Assembly (NCBI RefSeq): GCF_025989125.1
Contig: NZ_JAPDNR010000001.1
Location: 7,490,087-7,554,086, forward strand
Length of the DNA: 64,000 bases
Origin: Chitinophaga nivalis
GTDB lineage: Bacteria > Bacteroidota > Bacteroidia > Chitinophagales > Chitinophagaceae
Direction: 5' to 3'
The position numbers and the translations under genes were made by a program. The notes under the pieces were generated by a model. The model had not been told where the DNA came from, searched no databases, and worked only from the letters and a program-made list of their open reading frames with translations. Every line of letters begins with the position of its first letter. Within the stretch, counting starts at the first letter, position 1. Shown here piece after piece: positions 1-12,500 of the stretch.

Positions 1-3000
1 ACTGTTGGTCACATCAATGGTGTAGGTTACCGGTGCCCCTGCACTGATATTATCCGGACCACTCTTCGCAATCCTGATAGCAGGATCTTTCGTCACTTCA
101 GTTGTTGTCGGCGGCGTTACTACCGGTGGTTCTCCCGGAGGTACAGCCGTTGCGATATTATTGACCGTACCGGTGAAGGCCGGATCTACGGTACCATGTA
201 TCGTAATGGTAATGGTATTACCACCACCTGCCGGAATATTACCAGTCACGTTCACACTACCTGTGCCGGTAGTAGCACTTACACTGGTACCTGTGCCGGA
301 TGGTACGGCTGTCCAGGTAACATTTTGTATCTGTGCCGGTACATTATCGGTAATGGCCACGTTGGTCGCATTGGAAGGACCACTGTTGCTGACCAGTACA
401 GTATACGTAATCTGTTGTCCTGCGCTGATCGCAGCCGGACCACTCTTACTGATATTTATACCCGCATCTACGGTGATGTTGGTGGTAGCATTGGCAGTTG
501 CCGGTGTGCCACCTGGTACGCCTGCTGTTACCGTATTCACCAGCTGTCCGCTGTAGGATGCATCCACCCGGCCTGTTACCGTGATGGTGATCTTGTTGCC
601 GCTTCCTGCCGGGATATTGCCGGTGAGGCTTACATTACCAGTACCGGAAGGCGTACCCACGGTAGTACCTGTACCTGTAGCCGTAGCTGTCCAGGTAGCA
701 TTCTGGATACCCGCAGGAATATTATCTGTGATGGCCACATCCGCCGCATCAGACGGACCGGCATTGGTTACTTCAATCGTGTAGCTGATTGGCAGGCCGG
801 CACTGAGGTTGGCTGGTCCGCTCTTCTTCACCTGTACCAGCGGATCATTGGTAACCGTAGTTGTTACCGGATTACTGGTCACCACCGGTAAACCTGGCGG
901 TGTTACCGTAGCGGTGTTGGTGATCTGACCTTTGAAGTCAGCTGCTACTTTACCGGAGATCGTTACCGTAATGGTATTGCCACTACCAGCGGCTACATTA
1001 CCGGTGACATTCACGGTATTACCTGTTACACTGCTGCTGCTTACCTGCGCATCACCGGAGGTGGCTGTGCTGACAACAATGTTGCTCAGTTCAGCTGGTA
1101 CTGCATCTGCAATCACGGCACCTGTTACATTGCTCGGACCTGCATTGGATAATACCAGGGTGTAGGTCAGCTGTTCACCACCACTGATGGTAGCCGGACC
1201 GGCCTTGGTCAGTTGCAGGGACGGATTCAGGCTTACTACTGTGGTAATTTCATTGGACGGTATAGCCGGTTTACCTGGCACCTGTACATGAGCTGTATTG
1301 CGCAGCGTAGCACTGATGGCCGGATCGGCTTTGCCGGTTACTACAATGATGATACCGTTGCCTGCACCTGCCGGGATGTTGGCTGTGAGGTTCAGGTTAT
1401 TACCTGTACCTGCGCCGCCGGCGGTAATGGTAGCACCACCTACCACGGAACTGGTCCAGGCAGTGTTCAGTACCTGTGCAGGAATATTATCTGTAACAAT
1501 GGCGCCTACTGCATCAGAAGGACCATTATTGGTGACTTCAATGGTGTACGTAATGTTTTCACCTGCATCCAGTACAGCCGGACCTTTTTTCACCACTACC
1601 AGACCCGGATCGTTGGTGATATTGGTTTGTACCTGGCTGCTAACCGGATTACCACCTGCGGCAGTAGCCGTAGCGGTATTGGTAACGCTACCTGCCGGTG
1701 TAGATGACGGCACCGTACCGGTGATCGTTATATCTATCTGATTGCCGGTTCCTGCCGGAATACCAGCGGTGAGATTGATGTTATTACCTGTGCCGTTCTG
1801 CGGGCTGCCACTATTGATAGTAGCTGCACCACCTGGCGTAGCCACCCAGGTTACACCTGTAATAGTAGCAGGAACCACGTCGCTGATCACCACATCTACG
1901 GCATCACTTGGGCCGGCATTGGTTACCAGCACATGATAGGTAATGGTATTACCAGCAGATACAGATCCGGAGGCCGGTCCTGTTTTCACCACATTGATAC
2001 CGGTGGTATTCAGTATGGTGGTATTGGTTTTATTGGTAGGCACCGGTGGTTTGCCGGTTGGTGTGATAGCTGCTTCATTATTCAATACGCCGGTAGCACC
2101 AGGTTGTACCGTACCGTTGATGGTCAGTACAATTTTATTGGCGGCACCTGCCGGAATATCACCGTTGAAACTGATGTTATTACCTGCGCCGCTTGCAGTA
2201 GCTACCGTGGCCGCACCTTCTACCTGTGCGGTCCAGGTTACACCGCTGATCGGTGCCGGTACATTATCTGTAATGACAGCATCATTTACATCGGAAGGAC
2301 CGTTGTTGGTAAATGTAATAGTAAACTGAATAGCTGTACCCGCACTTACGCTGGCAGGTGCTGTTTTCACCCCTTTCAGGTCATACTGCGGATCGTAGGT
2401 ATCTGTATCGGTGATGGTATTATTACCAGGCGTATTATCAGTTACACCCGTAGGTACGGTAGCACTGGCGGTATTGCTCAGGTTACCGGTAAATCCGGAT
2501 GGTACTGTCAGTGTAAGCGTATACGTTATCTTACTGCCGGCCGGTATGTTTACCGTCTGATTGATGCCACCAGACCCACTATTGGCTGGTACGGCTGCGC
2601 CGGCACCCGGTACCGCAGACCAGTTGGCCACGGTAATACCTGTTGGCAGCGGATCGCTCACCGTTGCACCGGTTACATCAGAAGGTCCGTTGTTGCTCAC
2701 CACAATGGTGTATACCACATCGGTACCTGGCGTATAGGTTGTAACGCCATCTGTTTTGGTAACAGCCAGATCTGCCACCAGATCCAGGTTGGTCACATCC
2801 GTAGTGGATGGCGGTGTTGGATCGGTGGTACCCGGCGGCGGTGTAGCCGTTGCGGTATTGGTAAGACTACCGGTAGCATTGGTATTCACAGTACCCACGA
2901 TGGTGAGCACTGCGTTCTGACCTGCTGCCAGGCTTAAGCCACTCCAGGCGCCGGTAGTACTGTTAAAGGTACCTGCACTGGTAATATAGGAGTTGGCTGT

Positions 3001-6000
3001 GAAGCCTGCCGGTAAGTTATCGGTCACGGTGGTTACATCTGCCGGTAACAGTGCGGCTGGACCATTATTCGTTAAGGTAATGGTATACGTCAATGCTTCT
3101 CCTGCCACCGCTGGTTTCGGTGAAGCTGTTTTCACCAGACCCAGATCCAGTACGCGGTCTATCGGTGTATTATCGGTAGCAGTAGGCGGTGTCGGATCGG
3201 TGGTTCCCGGCGGCGGTGTAGCCGTTACCGTATTGGTGATATTACCGGTAGCTGTAGCTGCCAGTGTACCCACAATAGTGATAGTAGCGCTCTGACCTGC
3301 TGTCAGGCTTAAACCATTCCAGGCGCCGGTACCACTGTTGTAGTTACCTGCACTTGGGGTATAGCTGGTAGCCGTAAAGCCAGCTGGTAAATTATCCGTC
3401 ACGGTGGTTACATCTGCCGGCAACAGCGCAGCAGGACCATTATTCGTTAAGGTAATCGTATAGGTCAATGTCTGACCGGCCACTGCTGGTTTCGGTGAAG
3501 CAGTTTTTGCCAGTACCAGATCCAGTACACGGTCTATTGGTGTGTTGTCTGTTGCAGTAGGCGGTGTCGGATCGGTGGTACCGGTTGGCGGTACAGCGAT
3601 TACCGTATTAGCCAGACTACCCGTAGCATCCGCATTCACAGTACCTACAATGGTGAGGGTAGCGCTTTGACCTGCTGCCAGGCTTAATCCATTCCAGGCG
3701 CCGGTGGTGCTGTTGTAGCTACCCGCACTTGGTGTATAGGTATCTGCCGTGAAGTCTGCCGGCAGATTATCTGTAACAGTGGTGATATCAGCCGGTAACA
3801 GGGCTGCCGGACCATTATTGGTTAATGTAATGGTATAAGTCAATGCCTGACCGGCCACCGCTGGTTTTGGTGAAGCGGTTTTCGCCAGCGCCAGATCCAC
3901 GATACGATCTATCGGCGTATTATCTGTGCCGGTAGGTGGTGTTGGATCGGTGGTACCGGTTGGCGGTGTAGCCGTTACCGTATTAGTCAGATTACCGGTA
4001 GCCGTTGCATTCACAGTACCTGCAATAGTAATCGTAGCGCTTTGACCTGCTGCCAGGCTCAAACCGCTCCAGGCGCCGGTAGCGCTGTTATAGGTACCTG
4101 CACTGGCGGTGTAGGTATCAGCGGTGAAACCTGCCGGTAAATTATCGGTAACCGTAGTCACATCTGCCGGCAACAATGCGGCAGGACCATTATTGGTTAA
4201 GGTAATGGTGTAGGTCAATGCCTGACCTGCTACCGCTGGTTTCGGCGATGCCGTTTTCACCAGTCCCAGATCCAGCACACGATCTATTGGTGTATTATCC
4301 GTTGCAGTCGGTGGTGTTGGATCGGTGGTACCGGTTGGCGGTGTAGCCGTTACCGTATTGGCTAAAGTACCGGTAGCAGTAGCGCTGACAGTACCTGCAA
4401 TGGTAATGGTTGCGCTCTGACCTGCAGTCAGACTTAAGCCGCTCCAGGCACCGGTACCACTGTTATAGGTACCTGCACTGGCAGTATAAGTGGTGGCGGT
4501 GAAGCCAGCTGGTAAGTTATCCGTTACTGTGGTCACATCTGCCGGCAACAGCGCAGCAGGACCATTATTCGTTAACGTAATCGTATAGGTCAATGCCTGA
4601 CCCGCTACTGCCGGTTTCGGCGAAGCGGTTTTCGCCAGCGCCAGATCCAGCACACGGTCTATTGGTGTGTTGTCTGTAGCAGTTGGCGGTGTTGGATCAG
4701 TAGTACCGGGTGGCGGTGTAGCCGTTACCGTATTGGCCAGGCTGCCCGTAGCACCGGCATCCACTGTACCTGCAATAGTCAGTGTAGCTGTTTGACCGGC
4801 TGCCAGGCTTAATCCGCTCCAGGCACCTGTGCCGCTGGTATAATTACCTGCGCTTGGGGTGTAGGAAGTAGCCGTAAAGCCAGCTGGTAAATTATCCGTT
4901 ACTGTGGTCACATCTGCCGGCAACAGTGCGGCAGGACCATTATTCGTCAGTGTGATGATATATGTCAATGCCTGACCTGCAATGGCTGGTTTCGGCGATG
5001 CCGTTTTCGCCAGTCCCAGATCCAGGATACGATCTATCGGCGTATTATCCGTTGCAGTCGGCGGTGTAGGATCGGTCGTACCGGGCGGCGGTGTAGCCGT
5101 TACCGTATTGGCCAGACTACCCGTAGCGGTGGCATTTACGGTACCAACAATCGTCAACGTAGCCGTCTGACCTGCTGCCAGGCTTAAGCCACTCCAGGCG
5201 CCCGTACCGCTATTGTAAGTCCCTGCACTTGGCGTGTAGGTAGTAGCGGTAAAGCCAGCCGGTAAGTTATCCGTTACAGTGGTCACATCTGCCGGCAACA
5301 GCGCAGCAGGACCATTATTCGTTAATGTAATCGTATAGGTCAATGTCTGACCTGCAACCGCTGGTTTTGGTGAGGCGGTTTTCGCCAGTCCCAGATCCAG
5401 GATACGGTCTATCGGTGTATTGTCTGTAGCGGTTGGCGGTGTTGGGTCGGTCGTACCGGTTGGCGGTGTAGCCGTTACTGTATTGGCCAGACTACCCGTA
5501 GCGGTGGCACTCACGGTACCTACAATCGTCAACGTAGCGGTCTGACCTGCTGTCAGGCTCAAACCACTCCAGGCGCCTGTACCACTGTTGTAAGTACCTG
5601 CACTTGGCGTGTAGGTAGTAGCGGTAAAGCCAGCCGGTAAATTATCCGTTACAGTGGTCACATCTGCCGGCAACAGCGCAGCAGGACCATTATTCGTTAA
5701 GGTAATAGTGTATGTCAATGTCTGACCTGCTACCGCTGGTTTTGGTGAGGCGGTTTTCGCCAGTCCCAGATCAAGGATACGGTCTATTGGTGTATTATCT
5801 GTAGCGGTTGGTGGTGTTGGATCGGTGGTACCGGTTGGCGGTGTAGCCGTTACCGTATTGGCCAGACTACCTGTAGCACCAGCATCCACAGTACCTGCAA
5901 TGGTGAGGGTAGCTGTCTGACCCGCTGCCAGGCTTAAACCACTCCAGGCCCCCGTACCACTGTTGTAAGTACCTGCACTTGGCGTGTAGGTAGTAGCGGT

Positions 6001-9000
6001 AAAGCCAGCTGGTAAATTATCCGTCACAGTGGTTACATCTGCCGGCAACAGCGCAGCAGGACCATTATTCGTTAAGGTAATGGTATAGGTCAATGCCTGA
6101 CCTGCTACCGCTGGTTTTGGTGAAGCGGTTTTCGCCAGATCCAGGTCCAGCACACGATCTATTGGTGTATTATCGGTTGCTGTAGGTGGTGTTGGATCGG
6201 TGGTGCCGGTTGGCGGTGTAGCCGTTACCGTATTAGTCAGACTACCCGTAGCAGTGGCACTTACGGTACCCACAATGGTGAGCGTTGCATTTTGACCGGT
6301 GGCCAGGTTTAAGCCGCTCCAGGCGCCGGTACCACTATTATAGGTACCTGCACTGGCAGTGTAGGTAGTGGCCGTAAAGCCGGCTGGTAAGTTATCGGTT
6401 ACTGTCGTCACATCTGCCGGCAGTAAAGACGTAGGTCCGTTATTGGTTAAAGTAATGGTGTAAGTCAGGGTTTGTCCTGCCACAGCCGGTTTCGGCGAAG
6501 CAGTTTTTGCCAGATCCAGATCCACGACGCGATCGATCGGGGTATTATCGGTTGCGGTTGGCGGTGTTGGATCGGTGGTACCTGCCGGCGGTGTAGCCGT
6601 TACCGTGTTGGTCAGTGTACCCGTAGCCGTTGCACTCACGGTACCTGCAATGGTGAGGGTGGCACTCTGGCCGGTACCGAGGCTTAAGCCGGTCCATTCG
6701 CCTGTACCACTGGTATAGGTACCAGCGCTTGGCGTAAAGGTGGTAGCTGTGAAGCCTGCCGGTAAGTTATCCGTTAATGTGGTGATATCTGCCGGCAACA
6801 GCGCAGCAGGACCATTATTCGTTAACGTAATCGTATAAGTCAATGCCTGACCTGCCAACGCTGGTTTCGGTGAAGCGGTTTTCGCCAGCGCCAGATCCAC
6901 GATACGATCTATCGTGGTGTTATCAGTGGCCGTTGGCGGTGTTGGATCGGTAGCTCCCGGTGGCGGTGTAGCCGTTACCGTATTGGTCAGTGTACCCGTA
7001 GCCGTTGCACTCACTGTACCCACGATGGTTAAAGTAGTGCTTTGTCCGGCAGTTAAACTCAGCCCGGTCCATTCGCCTGTACCGCTGGTATAGGTACCTG
7101 CAGCCGGCGTAAAGGAAGTAGCGGTGAAACCTGCAGGCAGGTTGTCGGTCAGGGTGGTTACGTCAGCCGGTAACAGGGCTGCCGGACCATTATTGGTTAA
7201 AGTGATGGTGTAAGTCAGGGTTTGTCCTGCCACTGCTGGTTTCGGCGAAGCGGTTTTCGCCAGCGCCAGGTCCATTACCCGGTTTACGGTGGTATTATCC
7301 GTTGCCGTCGGTGGTGTTGGATCGGTGGTACCTGCAGGTGGTGTAGCCGTTACCGTATTGACTAAGCTGGTGCCGGTAAAGCCTGCATCGATGGTACCCG
7401 CAATGGTGAGGGTTGCACTTTGGCCAGCGGCCAGTGTCTGCGCCGTCCAGGTGCCAGCACCACTGTTATAGGTACCTGCACTTGGCGTAAAGGTAGTGGC
7501 GGTGAAGCCAGCTGGTAAATTATCTGTCAGTGTTACCACATCGGTCGGCAACACGGTACCAGGTCCTGCGTTAGACAGGGTAATGATGTAGGTAAATGCC
7601 TGACCGGTTACGGCAGGTTTTGGACTACCGGTCTTCGCCAGATTCAGGTCTATAATACGATCAATCGTTGTATTGTCTGTAGCGGTAGGCGGAGTTGGAT
7701 CGGTGGTGCCAGCAGGCGGTGTAGCCGTTACCGTATTGGTTAAACTACCGGTAGCGCTGGCACTTACGGTACCTGCAATGGTGATAGTAGCACTCTGGCC
7801 GGTTGTCAGCGTCAGGCCTGTCCACTCGCCGGTACCACTGGTATACGTACCAGCACTCGGTGTAAAGGAGGTAGCCGTGAAACCTGCTGGCAGGTTATCT
7901 GTCAGCGTAGTAATATCGGCCGGTAACAGTGTTGCCGGACCATTATTCGTTAAGGTAATCGTATAGGTTAAGGCATTACCGGCTACCGCTGGTTTCGGCG
8001 ATGCCGTTTTAGCCAGCGCCAGGTCCATTACCCGGTTTACGGTAGTATTATCCGTTGCCGTTGGTGGTGTTGGATCGGTGGTGCCGGCAGGCGGTGTAGC
8101 TGTTACCGTATTGGTTAAGCTGGTGCCGGTGAAGTTTGCATTGACGGTACCCGCAATGGTGAGGGTAGCGCTTTGGCCGGTAGCCAGACTTAAGCCAGTC
8201 CAGGCGCCGGTACCGCTGGTATACGTACCTGCACTTGGTGTAAAGGTGCTGGCCGTAAATCCGGCGGGTAAATTATCGGTGATGCTCACTACATCTGCAG
8301 GCAGTATGGAACTCGGGCCTGCATTGGATAAAGTAATCGTATAGGTAAATGCCTGTCCGGCCACTGCTGGTTTAGGACTGGCGGTTTTAGCCAGGTTCAG
8401 GTCTACCACCCGGTCTATAGTAGTATTGTCTGTAGCTGTTGGTGGTGTCGGATCCGTTGTACCTGCCGGCGGTGTAGCCGTTACCGTATTGGTGAGGGTA
8501 CCCGTAGCCGTTGCACTCACTGTGCCAACAATCGTCAGGGTAGCACTCTGGCCGGTAGCCAGGCTTAAGCCGGTCCAGGCGCCCGTACCACTGGTGTAGG
8601 TACCTGCACTTGGTGTAAACGTCGTAGCCGTAAAGCCCGCAGGCAGGTTATCCGTCAGCGTGGTGACATCTGCCGGTACCAGGGCACTGGGGCCATTATT
8701 GGTTAAAGTAATGGTATAAGTCAGGGTCTGACCGGCAATCGCTGGTTTCGGCGAAGCGGTTTTCGCCAATGCCAGATCCACGACGCGATCGATCGGGGTA
8801 TTATCCGTTGCGGTTGGCGGTGTTGGGTCGGTAGTACCCGGCGGCGGTGTAGCCGTTACCGTATTGGTGAGGGTACCCGTAGCCGTTGCACTTACCGTAC
8901 CGGCAATGGTGAGCGTTGCACTCTGGCCGGTAGCGAGACTCAGTCCCGTCCAGGCGCCGGTACCACTGGTATATGTACCTGCACTCGGTGTAAAGGTGGT

Positions 9001-9535
9001 GGCTGTGAAACCTGCAGGCAGATTATCCGTCAGCGTAGTAATATCTGCTGGTATCAGGGAACTCGGACCATTATTCGTTAACGTAATGGTGTAGGTTAAT
9101 GCCTGACCTGCTACCGCTGGTTTCGGTGCAGCCGTTTTCGCCAGCGCCAGGTCTACCACTCTGCTGATAGTAGTACTTTGTCTGGCCGTATCATTGGTGA
9201 TCTGTGGATCTACCACGCCGGCAGGTGTTTTAACGATAGCCGTATTATTCAGGGTACCTGTAGCGGTTGGAGATACAGTACCAGCAATGGCAATCGTTGC
9301 ACTCTGACCGGTGGTCAGCGTCAGGCCTGTCCAGGCGCCTGTACCACTGGTATAGGTACCTGCACTTGGCGTATAGGTATTGGCGGTAAAACCTGCAGGC
9401 AGATTATCCGTTACCGTTATAATATCCGCCGGCGCTACTGCAGACGTGCCATTATTAGTGACTGTGAGGGTGTAGGTCAATGCCTGGCCTGCTACTACCG
9501 GATCCGGATTATCTGTTTTGGTAATAGACAGATCA
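1..9535 (-). repeat. Tandem array of about 25 DUF11 repeats (period about 375 bp)
   Basis: The Thr-Asn-Asn-Gly-Pro core of each domain recurs roughly every 375-390 bp, near bases 9450, 9068, 8692, 8315, 7938, 7561, 7184, 6810, 6433, 6059, 5688, 5311, 4937, 4560, 4187, 3811, 3434, 3059, 2686, 2298, 1911, 1529, 1138, 758, 377 and at the edge. Each unit runs DLxLAKTAxPKPAVAGQ, TLTNNGP, DNLPAGFTA, SGTGAW, GQSATLTIAGTV and a Pro/Thr/Asp-rich linker. Units between about 3,000 and 6,500 are nearly identical at DNA level: 5222-5326 and 5597-5701 differ at about one base in 105. Units below about 2,800 are more diverged and slightly longer. This suggests recent amplification or gene conversion in the middle of the array. 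Confidence 0.9.
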
Positions 9536-12500
9536 TAGGCGCGGCTCATGGTAAGGCTGTAATCTTCCACTTCCCCACCTACTTTAATACCCACAAAATC
9601 GGCGGTTGTCAGCGGATCTGTGGTGATACGCAGCCGGGCGTAGGTGATACCACCTGTTAAGCCGGCGCCGGTAATCAGGGTATTGGTATTACTCCAGGTT
9701 AAAGTAGCGCTGGTTCCATTATTAGCCACGGTGCCTAATATCCCTTCCGCCGCTTCGAAAGTACCATTGCGGTTAAAGTCGATCCAGCCGGCTACATTGG
9801 CGGTTTGTCCAGTTGTATTGGTCACCGGGAAGGTAAGGCTATACGTGGTGCTGGCTGCATTCAATGCCGGCAGTGGCGCCGTGATACCATCTTCATCTGC
9901 CCCATCACCATTTGGCGTATTGGCATCCGTACCCGCTGCTACTGCCGCGGCATCTGCTTCGACATCGATGGTAGCACCGATACGCAGATTCGGCGATGAA
10001 GGATGTACCGGACCATTGGCGGCTGCCAGGGTACCATAACTATTAGGCGCATCCCCCATATCTCCGTTTACCACCGGCATCACGCCATTGAATTCAGAAG
10101 TATTGTTGCTCGCATCCGTAGCCGTAGCCGTGAGTAAGGCATTCAACGCCACTCCCGGTATGCTGGCCAATGGAATAACGAAACGGAACCTGTTCTCTGT
10201 TCTGTTACCTATCACACCGGTACCATCATCTGTATACACACCGGTTGTTGCATCCTGGTCTGTAATACCGGAAACCGTGCCTCCTTCCTGTAAGGTAAGG
10301 AGATACGTACGTCCTTCACCAAACCCTCTCAGGTTGGTGAAAGTACCAGGTAATGGATTAGGGCTTAGGGGTGGTGTAGGCGAAAAGCTACCATCCCGGT
10401 CGGCCCGGAACAATTCGATGGTAGTACCCGGACCGGAAAAGCCGGTCACAACCAGGTTGGTACCTACAATCACCGCAGAAGTGACCACGGGGAAGTTGAG
10501 TAATCCGTTGGGGCCCGCGTCACCGTCACCGTTATCATTCGGTGTTACTACATCTGTTGCCCCATTGGCAGGATCAAGATCTATCCCTAATCCGGCATTA
10601 TTATAAATACTATTCTGTGAGATTTTGTTACTGGCAGATGTGGGGAAAATCACTGCCACACCGGAAGAAGCCGCACCGGTAATCACATTTTTCGTGAGCG
10701 TTGCATTGGTGGTAGACAGCAGTCCTATATTGTCCAGTTCCAGTAATTGTGTACCAATGGGTGATGGCAAGATACCATTACCGGAAAAAGTATTATTGGT
10801 AATGGTCAGTATATTGCCAAAGTTCACCTGCAAACCCTGCTGCCCGTTATTGGCGATACTGTTATTGATAATGATATTATTATCAGGCGTACCTGGCAAC
10901 GCTGTATGTATCAGTTCTATCCCTGCGCCACTGTTACCCACTGCACCGGCCGTGTTGTTGCCGTTACCGTTATTCAGGATTTCATTACCACTGATGGTCA
11001 GGCTTCTGGCCGTGGAAGTGGTATTATTATGTATACCAAAGAAATCGGCTCTGGAAATAATATTATTGGTAACGCTGGTTCCATTTGCACCGGTAGCAAA
11101 AGTGATGTTACTACCCGGGTTGCTACCTGCCGCTTCTGTATTGGTAGATACGGCAGAACCACCCACTATATTTTCAGTAATCAATCCATTGCTGCTACCC
11201 CCAATAATGTTGGCGCCGGTAAAGGCGCCGGTACCAAAACGATTGATCGCAATGCCACGGATAATATCATTGGCGCCGGTTGTCTGCAGCCCATAGGCAG
11301 CAGTACCCGCCGCACCGTTCCACCGGATTTCTACTTCCGGTCTTTGCACACCTGGTAAAGCAATCAGGTCTACTCCGACCTGGGTACCCGGACTACCGGC
11401 TACGCCTGTCTGACTATTGGCAATATTCGCCGTTTGTGTACGGCCATCAATACTGGTATTGGCGTCGGTAATTACCGGCAATAAAGCTGTGATATTAAAG
11501 AGCGCCGTGGAGCCGCCTCCGGCTGCCGTCAGCTGTGTAGGCTTGTTGATACCCGGATGAGCAGCGCCGTCCGGTATCATAAAGATGCTGGTTTCCACGC
11601 CCGCCGCCGGATCAAAAACACTATTGGTTACCTGATCTAAACCGGCATTGGTCAATACATTACTGTTGACAATAAATTGCCGCAATGATCCCTGACCGGT
11701 ATTATTGGTATTGACAATCGTAGAAAAGTTAAATCCAAAATTTATATTGTCAATATTAGCGGCATTGATGGTGGCTTGTGATACAGATTGTGCATTACCT
11801 GTTACGCTTCCGCTCAGGGCAAACGTAGTGGTATTTAAAGTAGTTCCGCCGATCGTACCCGTACCAGGATCTGCTGTTGCCGGACTTCGTCCGCCCACTT
11901 CGTTGACAATATTCACCAAAGTGGTGGATACGACCCGTTCTCCTCTGAATGTTTGCACACCTAACTCTGTTCCATTATTACCTGGCCTGGTAGACCTTAC
12001 GGTACTATTGACCACCCTGATATAGAAAATACCATTACTGCTCACCCCTATTGAATAGGAACCATCTGCCAATGTATTGGTGAAATTCTCCAATGAGCCC
12101 GAGGCATCATACACCTCTACTCTGGCGTTCGGAATGCCTACCGTACCGGCTGTACCAAATGGCCGGCCTGCGCCGCCACCATAATTTACATCTTCGTATA
12201 CCCGTCCCAGTATGGTGAAGGCATTGGAGCCCAGATCACCGAAAGAAGTGGGTAAAGGGCCATTCAGCGCCGTTACTGAGGTGACAGGTATACTGCTGTT
12301 ACCCGACCAGGTAGCTCCGGAAAATTCCGAAGCGTTTATCTTAATAATATAACTGTTAGTGGTAGCCGTACCAATCACATTTCCCTGCAAATCAAATCCT
12401 ATTCCGGACATATTCGAGAATGACCCCGGGATAGGCGCCGGTACTGATTTATATCCCAGTATCGCACCTGTGGTTACATTCAGTTCCCAAATGGAAACAA

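Noticed and set aside
3000..9500. Regular repeats considered as a CRISPR array or satellite
   Set aside because: The period of about 375 bp, in-frame coding and conservation of DUF11 residues fit a protein repeat; there are no short repeats with unique spacers.
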